From NCBI GenBank assembly GCA_031384695.1, contig JANNAV010000359.1, positions 1-11,178 on the forward strand: a stretch of DNA of 11,178 bases. The letters run 5' to 3'. Origin of the DNA: JANNAV01 sp031384695. Lineage in GTDB: Bacteria; Pseudomonadota; Alphaproteobacteria; Rhodobacterales; Rhodobacteraceae. Position 1 is the stretch's first letter. Every line of letters begins with the position of its first letter. This document shows, piece after piece, positions 1 through 5,304 of this stretch. The notes beneath the pieces were generated by a model that was given only the letters and a program-made list of their open reading frames with translations, was not told where the DNA came from and made no database searches. The position numbers and the translations under genes were made by a program.

Positions 1-234
1 ATGACGGCGGCGATTGCGTTCCTGCGGGCGAACGATGTCAAGGTGCTGGGCGAGCCTACGTCCTATACCGACGGGCCGAACCTTGGCCTGACTTGGTGCT
101 ATTTCATGGCCCCATGGGGATTGCAGTTGGAAATCGTCTCGGCTCCCAAGGCCACCACCTTTGACAATGCCGCCAAAGCCGCCGGTCAGCGCCGCCTGTT
201 CGATCCGTCGCGCGCCGCAGAAACCCTGATCTGA
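1..234 (+). CDS. VOC-family (glyoxalase/dioxygenase fold) protein, C-terminal part
   Basis: This is the C-terminal part of a vicinal-oxygen-chelate protein, the fold of glyoxalase I, extradiol dioxygenases and bleomycin-resistance proteins. The 77 visible residues hold the last beta-alpha-beta-beta module: a helix (AIAFLRAND), then strands around GLTWCYFMAPWG and the terminal strand LQLEIVS. In this strand the Glu (E44 as numbered here) is at the usual position of the last metal ligand. A whole VOC protein has about 120-170 residues, so the gene almost certainly begins upstream. The ATG at base 1 is probably an internal Met codon at the window edge. It ends in TGA at 232-234, 51 bases before the aldolase gene, in the same direction and probably in the same operon. 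The substrate is unknown; an isomerase, lyase or dioxygenase role is possible. Confidence 0.75.
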   Translation: MTAAIAFLRANDVKVLGEPTSYTDGPNLGLTWCYFMAPWGLQLEIVSAPKATTFDNAAKAAGQRRLFDPSRAAETLI

Positions 235-243
235 CACGTTGCC

Positions 244-260
244 CGCCGGAGAACCCGGCG
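244..260 (+). other. Small intercistronic stem-loop
   Basis: CGCCGG (244-249) can pair with CCGGCG (255-260) around a 5-base loop, between the VOC stop codon and the aldolase Shine-Dalgarno. No T-run follows, so it is not a typical intrinsic terminator. It could be a processing or stabilising hairpin, or chance in GC-rich DNA. Confidence 0.3.
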
Positions 261-285
261 AGCGCATGACCTAAAGGATACGCCC

Positions 286-1161
286 ATGCCCCTCGTTTCC
301 ATGGCCCCGATGCTGCGCCACGCCCGCGCCAACCGCTACGGCATCGCCGCCTATAACATGATCGACTACAACTCTGCCCGCGCGGTAATTGACGGGGCCA
401 CAGCGTTACAGGCCCCGGTCATCGTTCAGGTTTCGGTCAAAACGGTGAAACACTGGGGCTATAAACCGGTGGCCGCGTTCGTGCGGATGCTGGCCAGCGA
501 TGCCCCGGTGCCCGTGGCCCTGCATCTGGATCATTGCACCGATATCGAGGTGATCAAACGCTGCATCGACGCGGGCTGGACCTCGGTGATGTTCGACGGC
601 TCTGCCCTGCCCTACGGCGAAAATCTGGCGAAATCCTTGCAGGTTTACGCCCTGACCGAAGCCGCTGGCGTTGGGTTGGAAGCCGAAATTGGCGCGATTG
701 GCGGCGTTGAAGATGACAAAGTGGTCAACGACGATCAATCCCGGCTGGCCAGTTTCGATGAATGCGTGGCGTTCGTGAAAGACATGCCCGATCTGGCCGT
801 GTTTGCCCCCGCGATTGGCACAGCACATGGGTTTTATAAGGGCGAGGCGAAGATCGCCTATGATCTGCTGAAACGCATCACAGAAGTGATCCCCATTCCC
901 ATTGCCCTGCACGGCGGCACTGGGTTAACCGATGATCAGTTTCACCGCTGCATCGCGCTGGGCTGTGGCAAGGTTAATATCTCGACCATGCACAAACGGC
1001 TGTTCATCGACGGCTTTGTGAACCTGAAGGCAGAAAAGCCAAAGCTGGAAGAACCCCTGCCATTCATCACAGCCCAATACGACGCGATGAAGGCTGATGT
1101 GATGACCTGCATAACCACCTTCGGGTCATCCGGGCGCGCAGCGGCGGCGCTGGCAGCATGA
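286..1161 (+). CDS. Class II (zinc-dependent) ketose-bisphosphate aldolase
   Basis: A 291-residue TIM-barrel class II aldolase of the Fba/GatY/KbaY family, which reversibly cleaves a ketose bisphosphate to dihydroxyacetone phosphate and an aldehyde. The catalytic set is intact: the LHLDHC motif with the general acid/base D82 and zinc ligand H83, the acidic LEAEIGAIGG segment (E132, E134), zinc ligand H181 in GTAHG, zinc ligand H209 in LHGGTG, and the phosphate-binding VNIST (N231). AAGGA at 274-278 lies 7 bases before the ATG and supports this start. The stop overlaps the next start as ATGA (1158-1161), so the downstream phosphatase is probably translationally coupled. The substrate (fructose-1,6-, tagatose-1,6- or another ketose bisphosphate) cannot be told from the motifs. 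The phosphatase and RpiR neighbours suggest a dedicated catabolic role and not central glycolysis. Confidence 0.9.
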   Translation: MPLVSMAPMLRHARANRYGIAAYNMIDYNSARAVIDGATALQAPVIVQVSVKTVKHWGYKPVAAFVRMLASDAPVPVALHLDHCTDIEVIKRCIDAGWTSVMFDGSALPYGENLAKSLQVYALTEAAGVGLEAEIGAIGGVEDDKVVNDDQSRLASFDECVAFVKDMPDLAVFAPAIGTAHGFYKGEAKIAYDLLKRITEVIPIPIALHGGTGLTDDQFHRCIALGCGKVNISTMHKRLFIDGFVNLKAEKPKLEEPLPFITAQYDAMKADVMTCITTFGSSGRAAAALAA

Positions 1162-2162
1162 TGATGCAAGCCTTGATCTTTGATTGCGACGGGGTGCTGG
1201 TTGACACCGAACGCGACGGTCACCGCGTGGCGTTCAATCAGGCGTTTCGCGCAGCGGGGCTGTCGACAGAATGGTCGGTAGACCGGTATGGCGAATTGCT
1301 GTCCACCGGCGGCGGCAAGGAACGGATGCGCCGGCATTTTGATGAGACGGGCTGGCCGATCCATGTGGCCGAAAGCGACCGTTGCCAATTAATCCTGCAA
1401 CTGCACCATGCCAAGACCGACCTGTTCATGCAGATCATCGACAGTGGTGCCCTGCCCCTGCGCCCCGGTGTGGCACGCATGGTCGATGCAGCACTGGCTG
1501 CGGGTATGCAGGTTGCCGTCTGCTCCACGTCCAACGAACGGGCCGTCGGAGCTGTGGTGCGGGTATTGCTGGGCGCGGGACGGGCCACCCACATCCACAT
1601 CTTTGCAGGCGATGCAGTTGCCGAAAAGAAACCCGACCCCGCGATTTACACCCTTGCCGCCACCACCCTTGGCCTTACCCCCGCCGCCTGTGTGGTGATC
1701 GAAGACAGCCATATCGGCCTGACCGCCGCCCGCGCCGCCGGAATGCACTGCATTGTCACCAAATCCGCCTATACGGCGGCGGAAGATTTCAGCGGTGCCA
1801 ACCGCATCGTCGCCGATCTGGATCAGGGCATCGACCTGCCCCTTTGCCAATCCTTGATATCACAGGAGAACCATATGCCTTTGACCGTGATTGCCTCGCT
1901 GAAAGCCAAACCGGGCCAAGAGGCGGCGCTGTTTGCCGAATTGTCCGCACTGGTAGCGCCGACGCGTGCGGAAGCGGGCTGCATCTTGTATGAAATGCAC
2001 CGCAGCCATGAAAATCCCGGCTGGTTCATCTTTAACGAGCTGTGGGAAAGCCGCCCGATCTGGGAGGCACATATGGCAACCCCGCATCTGGTGGCGTTCA
2101 GCGCCAAACAGGATGCGCTGGTGGACACATGGGAATTGTTCTCGGGGGAGAAAGCCGCATGA
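1158..2162 (+). CDS. CbbY-like HAD phosphatase fused in frame to an ABM monooxygenase domain (possible single-base frameshift fusion)
   Basis: The open frame gives 334 residues. Residues 1-235 are a HAD hydrolase of the CbbY/beta-phosphoglucomutase type. Motif I is DCDGVLVDT (nucleophile D9, D11), motif II is CSTSN (S123), the motif III Lys lies in EKKPDP (about K157), and motif IV is IEDS (E182, D183). The cap-domain STGGGKERM is very like CbbY, a xylulose-1,5-bisphosphate phosphatase. Residues 240-334 are a complete antibiotic-biosynthesis-monooxygenase (ABM/YgiN-like) domain. The join is suspicious: M240 (ATG 1875) is preceded by a good Shine-Dalgarno, and removing one C from the CCCC at 1839-1842 would end the phosphatase at TGA 1855-1857, its natural length. 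So it is either a real fusion, a recent natural frameshift, or a sequence error. The phosphatase probably removes phosphate from a sugar phosphate made or used by the adjacent aldolase. Confidence 0.7.
   Translation: MMMQALIFDCDGVLVDTERDGHRVAFNQAFRAAGLSTEWSVDRYGELLSTGGGKERMRRHFDETGWPIHVAESDRCQLILQLHHAKTDLFMQIIDSGALPLRPGVARMVDAALAAGMQVAVCSTSNERAVGAVVRVLLGAGRATHIHIFAGDAVAEKKPDPAIYTLAATTLGLTPAACVVIEDSHIGLTAARAAGMHCIVTKSAYTAAEDFSGANRIVADLDQGIDLPLCQSLISQENHMPLTVIASLKAKPGQEAALFAELSALVAPTRAEAGCILYEMHRSHENPGWFIFNELWESRPIWEAHMATPHLVAFSAKQDALVDTWELFSGEKAA
1864..1869 (+). promoter_or_regulatory. Internal Shine-Dalgarno before the ABM start
   Basis: AGGAGA lies 5 bases before ATG 1875, inside the continuous HAD-ABM frame. 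A functional ribosome binding site exactly where the second domain begins is the mark of a once separate gene. It would allow the ABM protein to be made alone even if the fused frame is real. Confidence 0.7.
1875..2162 (+). CDS. ABM-domain putative monooxygenase (YgiN-like), probable separate product
   Basis: Ninety-five residues starting MPLTVIASLKAKPG, the usual length of free-standing ABM/YgiN-like proteins. These are small dimeric ferredoxin-like-fold proteins that often act on quinols, haem or polyketides without a cofactor. Family features visible are the first strand TVIASLKAKPG, the CILYEMHRSHENPG hairpin, FIFNELWES, and the central His in WEAHMATPHLVAF. It is in frame with the upstream phosphatase but has its own Shine-Dalgarno (1864-1869), so it may be translated independently. 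Its stop overlaps the next start as ATGA (2159-2162). The substrate is unknown; in sugar operons such proteins may act as isomerase- or mutarotase-like enzymes, or as peroxide/quinone detoxifiers. Confidence 0.65.
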   Translation: MPLTVIASLKAKPGQEAALFAELSALVAPTRAEAGCILYEMHRSHENPGWFIFNELWESRPIWEAHMATPHLVAFSAKQDALVDTWELFSGEKAA

Positions 2163-2851
2163 AGATCACCTTCTACGCCCATGCGTCGTTCCGGCTGGAG
2201 GGTGATGGTTTGATCATTATCACCGACCCGTTCACCCCTGCCATCTCGCATTTTGACCCGATCAACGAACCCGCCGACATTGTGCTGATGAGTTCGGCCA
2301 CAGACGATTTCCACTGTGATGCCAGCCATGTCACGGGGTCGCCAGAGGTGGTCAACACGCTAGTTCTGCCGCCAGAAGGCATCACGGTGAAAGGTTTGGC
2401 GGTGAAATCCTTTCCTGCCACCGAAAGCCTGACCTTCGATTACCAGTCCGAATATGGCCGCGATCCCGATGCCAACGCGCTTTATCATTTCAGCCTCGGC
2501 GGGCTGCGGTTTTTGCACATGGGCGATATCGGCACCAAGGTGCCGCAGGGCCATATCGACGTGCTGAAAGGCCAGGTTGATGTGCTGCTGGCGCTGACCG
2601 GCGAACATGCCACGATTGGCTTGGATGATCTGGACGACGCCATCGCGCAGATCGGCCCGCGCGCGGTGATCCCGATGCATTATTTCAGTGCCAGGGGTGT
2701 GCTGAAAATCGAACCTGTGCAAACGTTTACCAACCGCCTGCCTGCAAACCGGGTAACATGGGTTGGCGACAAAAGCCTGACCCTGACACCAGATATGCTG
2801 CCCCCTGTAGGCCACCCGCCGCATATCTGGGTGCTGGAGCAATCGCGCTGA
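2159..2851 (+). CDS. UlaG-like metallo-beta-lactamase-fold hydrolase with altered metal motif
   Basis: A 230-residue protein of the metallo-beta-lactamase fold, closest in layout to UlaG-like metal-dependent hydrolases (UlaG itself is L-ascorbate-6-phosphate lactonase). Seen are the opening YAHASFRLEG with H8, ITDPF (residues 21-25), the HMGDIG strand-loop with H120 and D123, and the late PMHYF with H174. The hallmark HxHxDH after the second strand is not present. In its place stands SSATDDFHCD (residues 45-54), keeping D50 and H52 only, so the metal site must be reduced or rebuilt and catalysis is uncertain. The ATG at 2159 is chosen because it forms an ATGA overlap with the preceding stop; the frame is open upstream to 2042, but that part lies inside the ABM gene. 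A lactonase or phosphodiesterase-like step in sugar catabolism is possible. Confidence 0.75.
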   Translation: MKITFYAHASFRLEGDGLIIITDPFTPAISHFDPINEPADIVLMSSATDDFHCDASHVTGSPEVVNTLVLPPEGITVKGLAVKSFPATESLTFDYQSEYGRDPDANALYHFSLGGLRFLHMGDIGTKVPQGHIDVLKGQVDVLLALTGEHATIGLDDLDDAIAQIGPRAVIPMHYFSARGVLKIEPVQTFTNRLPANRVTWVGDKSLTLTPDMLPPVGHPPHIWVLEQSR

Positions 2852-2871
2852 CCGCAATCTATCAGCACAAC

Positions 2872-4074
2872 ATGCGTCTGCTGGCGCACAGCGATCAGGG
2901 CGGCCGGCCCGATGGGGTGCAATTGATGGTGCATCGCGGCTATGGCTATGTCGGCCATATCTTTTCACGCGGGTTCAGCATCATCGACCTGCGCGATCCC
3001 CTGAATCCGCGCCCCGTGGCCTATATTCCGGCGCCGCCCAACACCTGGTGCCTGCACCTGCAAACCCATGACGATCTGCTGTTGGTGATCCACAACAAGG
3101 ATATGTTCGCCCAAGCCGATATGGCCGATGAAAAGGCCTATTACAAAGGCGCTGTCAGCCATCATGCGGCGGGCGCGCGGGATTGGTCGGCGGGGATGGC
3201 GGTTTATGACATCTCAAAACCCGAGGCCCCCCGCCAGATCGGCTTCATGCCCGTCGTGGGCACCGGCCTGCACCGCATCTGGTATACCGGCGGGCGCTGG
3301 GCCTATGCCTCGGCGCTGCTGGACGGGTTTACCGATTATATCCTGATCACCATCGACATGGCCGACCCCACACGCCCGCAGATGGCGGGCAAGTTCTGGC
3401 TGCCCGGCATGAATGCGGCGGCGGGCGAAACCCTGAACTGGCCCCTGCCGCAGGGGCGGTTCGGCCTGCACCACCCCATCGTTCACGGCGATATCGCCTA
3501 TTGCAGTTGGCGCGATGCCTGCCTTGCCGTCGTCGATGTGTCCGACCGGACAGCCCCAAAACTGATCACTCACAAGGTTTGGTCGCCGCCGTTTGGCGGT
3601 GGCACCCATAACGCGCTGCCGCTGCCGGGGCGCGATTTGCTGCTGGTGGTGGATGAAACCGTGCTGGACCATGGCGAGGACGGCATCAAACCGATCTGGA
3701 TTTTCGACAATCAGATAAAGGGTAACCCGATCAGCATTGCCACCTGCCCGCCGCCGAAAGACCGCGATTACACGGCCGTTGGCGGCCATTTCGGCCCGCA
3801 TAACATCCACGAAAACCGCCCCGGCTCGTTCGTCAGCGAAGATCTGATCTTTGCCACCTGGCAGAACGCGGGCGTGCGGGTCTACGACATCCGCGACGCG
3901 TTCCGCCCGGCCGAGGTTGGCGCCTGCGTGCCGCCGCCGCCCGCGCGGATGGTCGATCCGCGCCCCAACCGCGCCTGCGTGCTGCATTCGGCCGATGTGC
4001 ATGTCGATCTGAACGGCATCGTTTATTGCACCGATTTCAACGCGGGCCTGTCGGTGATGGAATTTTTGGGTTGA
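2872..4074 (+). CDS. LVIVD-repeat beta-propeller protein, histidine-rich, function unknown
   Basis: About 400 residues built from repeated blades of the LVIVD type. Examples are FSIIDLRDPLNP (about 35-46), MAVYDISKPEAP (109-120), ILITIDMADPTRP (157-169), CLAVVDVSDRTAP (217-229) and VRVYDIRDAFRP (335-346). No signal peptide or membrane segment is seen, so it is probably cytoplasmic. Many histidines sit at blade ends: H134, H200/H201, H246, H306, H310, H313, H372 and H377. This recalls metal-binding propellers such as methanethiol oxidase/SBP56, but homology to those is not shown. ATG 2872 is the conservative start. It lacks a Shine-Dalgarno and lies 20 bases after the previous stop. A CTG at 2848 that overlaps that stop (CTGA) and follows GGAG (2836-2839) is an attractive alternative adding 8 residues. 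The 3' end overlaps the convergent rpiR-type gene. Confidence 0.75.
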   Translation: MRLLAHSDQGGRPDGVQLMVHRGYGYVGHIFSRGFSIIDLRDPLNPRPVAYIPAPPNTWCLHLQTHDDLLLVIHNKDMFAQADMADEKAYYKGAVSHHAAGARDWSAGMAVYDISKPEAPRQIGFMPVVGTGLHRIWYTGGRWAYASALLDGFTDYILITIDMADPTRPQMAGKFWLPGMNAAAGETLNWPLPQGRFGLHHPIVHGDIAYCSWRDACLAVVDVSDRTAPKLITHKVWSPPFGGGTHNALPLPGRDLLLVVDETVLDHGEDGIKPIWIFDNQIKGNPISIATCPPPKDRDYTAVGGHFGPHNIHENRPGSFVSEDLIFATWQNAGVRVYDIRDAFRPAEVGACVPPPPARMVDPRPNRACVLHSADVHVDLNGIVYCTDFNAGLSVMEFLG

Positions 4075-4999
4075 TCTTGTGCGGCGCGGGCTGCGTAGGA
4101 TCATCCCCCCGACGATAGTAACGTTCCAGCGCCGTCGCAGTGGCGGTCAGGTGGCGCGATGTTTTCGGACCGGCCTTGAACAGCACGCCCAAATACAAAA
4201 GGTCGATCAGAAACAACTGGCTGATCCGGCCTTCGATGAAATCCCCATAAAGCGGCACCGAAGGCGTGCTGGAATTCCACGTCACCAGTGCAATCTCGGC
4301 GGCCAGCCCGACCGCCGAGTCCGGATCAGAAGTGATGGCAATGGTGACACATTTGTTCGCGCGCGCCACGGTCAGGGCATTGGCCACGGTTTCGGTGGTG
4401 CCGGTGTGCGACACGCCGACCATCACACAGGTGCCGTCCAGATTGGCTGCCGCGATGATCTGCGAATAGCCATCACTATAGGCGATGGCATCAAGACCGG
4501 CCTTGCTGAACAAATGGGCCGCTTCCTGGCAGATCGCCGCAGCCCCGCCCACGCCGACAAACACAATCTTCTGCGCCGCCAGCAACGCCGCCACCACAGC
4601 ATCGAGCTGAGCGCCATCCAGCATGCGCTGCGTGCCTTGCAGACAAACCGACAGCAACATCGCAAGGTTGCTGCTGGTCGTGATCAGGCTGTCACTTTCA
4701 TCAATTTCGATGGGAATATTGGCAAAACTGCTGCGCGAGCCCGCGCCTTCGGCCATCGACAGTTTCATGTCCTGAAAACCGGCATAGCCCAGCGCACGGC
4801 TGACGCGGCTGACGGTGGCCTCGCTGACCCCCATGCTTCGGCCAAGTTCGGTGATCGACATATCCATCCGCGTGCCTGCCAGCTGACGCAGCTGATCGGC
4901 AACGATGCGTTCTGATTTTCGCAAGCCGCCATAGCCTGCGTCGATACGATTCAAAAGGCTGCCCTGAAGCGCAGATCCGGATGGGTTTTGGTCAGTCAT
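4037..4999 (-). CDS. RpiR/MurR-family transcriptional regulator (HTH + SIS)
   Basis: A 320-residue regulator. Residues about 14-90 form the RpiR helix-turn-helix domain, with the recognition region around ITELGRSMGVSEATVSRVSRALGY (49-72). Residues about 130-260 form a SIS (sugar isomerase) domain: KIVFVGVGGAAAICQEAAHLFSKAG, then the phosphosugar-binding loop GVSHTGTTETVANAL (195-209). Such proteins sense phosphorylated sugars and mostly repress nearby catabolic genes. The last 24 or so residues (Pro-rich tail) lie beyond the SIS domain, and the final codons are antisense to the end of the propeller gene (4037-4074). The start at 4999 has only a weak GGAA-type ribosome site. The gene is divergent from the dehydrogenase operon across 305 bases carrying candidate operators, so it likely controls that operon and itself. 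Confidence 0.93.
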   Translation of the reverse strand: MTDQNPSGSALQGSLLNRIDAGYGGLRKSERIVADQLRQLAGTRMDMSITELGRSMGVSEATVSRVSRALGYAGFQDMKLSMAEGAGSRSSFANIPIEIDESDSLITTSSNLAMLLSVCLQGTQRMLDGAQLDAVVAALLAAQKIVFVGVGGAAAICQEAAHLFSKAGLDAIAYSDGYSQIIAAANLDGTCVMVGVSHTGTTETVANALTVARANKCVTIAITSDPDSAVGLAAEIALVTWNSSTPSVPLYGDFIEGRISQLFLIDLLYLGVLFKAGPKTSRHLTATATALERYYRRGDDPTQPAPHKINPKIPSPTGPR

Positions 5000-5032
5000 A
5001 CGCGTTCCGGATATCGTTATCTCACTTTCAAA

Positions 5033-5060
5033 ATGCTATCACGAAAATAATTTTTCTCAA
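5033..5060 (-). promoter_or_regulatory. Candidate promoter of the regulator gene
   Basis: On the - strand TTGAGA (5060-5055) and TAGCAT (5038-5033) are 16 bases apart and fit a sigma-70-type -35/-10 pair. They lie about 35-60 bases before the regulator start. The palindrome at 5043-5056 fills the spacer, as expected for autorepression. Confidence 0.4.
5043..5056. promoter_or_regulatory. Candidate RpiR operator 1
   Basis: GAAAATAATTTTTC, which fits GAAA-N6-TTTC, with an 11-base core AAAATAATTTT (5044-5054). The same core occurs on the opposite strand at 5207-5217. It lies inside the proposed regulator promoter. Confidence 0.5.
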
Positions 5061-5187
5061 GACATGAATGGCGGCGCATCAATGGACACGCGCGTCGCCC
5101 CGATTAAATCAAAGATTATAGCCATATAGACAGAGTACTCGCAGAATCTGCTGTGGTGGTTCAGCGTGATAGCGTGCCCCCCTCACC

Positions 5188-5216
5188 TTGGCCACTGGAG
5201 TTTCTGAAAATTATTT
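5188..5216 (+). promoter_or_regulatory. Candidate promoter of the dehydrogenase operon
   Basis: TTGGCC (5188-5193) and TTATTT (5211-5216) are separated by 17 bases, a weak sigma-70-like pair about 90 bases before the E1-alpha start. The -10 overlaps the palindrome 5206-5218. The match is modest; other promoters are possible. Confidence 0.3.
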
Positions 5217-5218
5217 TC
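5206..5218. promoter_or_regulatory. Candidate RpiR operator 2
   Basis: GAAAATTATTTTC is a perfect 6-base inverted repeat around one central T. Its 11-base core is the reverse complement of the core at 5044-5054, so two copies of one site flank the divergent promoters. It overlaps the proposed -10 of the E1-alpha operon. Confidence 0.55.
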
Positions 5219-5252
5219 TCGACAAGCGCACCCCAGTATTGTAGCAAAACAA

Positions 5253-5264
5253 CAGGTCAACCTG
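5253..5264. promoter_or_regulatory. CAGGT-CA-ACCTG palindrome in the E1-alpha leader
   Basis: A perfect 5-base inverted repeat with a 2-base spacer, different in sequence from the A/T palindromes around it. It could be a site for a second regulator, or a small hairpin in the leader. Confidence 0.3.
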
Positions 5265-5304
5265 CCATTTTTGCAGATCGTGCGGTGCAACGGGGAAAAA
5301 TTTC

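Larger units (their letters stand above)
5000..5304. promoter_or_regulatory. Divergent AT-rich regulatory region between the regulator and dehydrogenase genes
   Basis: 305 bases without a credible gene, clearly richer in A/T than the flanking coding DNA. It must hold promoters for the regulator (-) and the E1-alpha operon (+). It contains A/T palindromes at 5043-5056 and 5206-5218, a third shorter one next to the E1-alpha start (GAAA-AA-TTTC, 5295-5304), and a CAGGT-CA-ACCTG palindrome (5253-5264). The E1-alpha Shine-Dalgarno is GGGGA at 5292-5296. Confidence 0.8.

Noticed and set aside
2042..2158. N-terminal extension of the MBL frame inside the ABM gene
   Set aside because: The MBL fold begins at MKITFYAHAS and the ATG at 2159 overlaps the preceding stop in the usual ATGA form.
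2758..2871. N-terminal extension of the propeller frame inside the MBL gene
   Set aside because: Lies over the conserved end of the MBL protein and its residues are Arg/Pro/Ala-rich with no relation to the blades; only the last 8 codons (from CTG 2848) are a plausible addition.
4079..4915. 278-codon open frame on the + strand opposite the regulator
   Set aside because: Antisense to a clear RpiR protein; Arg/His/Gln-rich composition typical of shadow frames.
5185..5210. Sigma-54 promoter (as in many aco operons) near CTTGGCCACTGG
   Set aside because: No GC at the required distance from the GG; the -24/-12 pattern is not met, and no sigma-54 activator is in the window.
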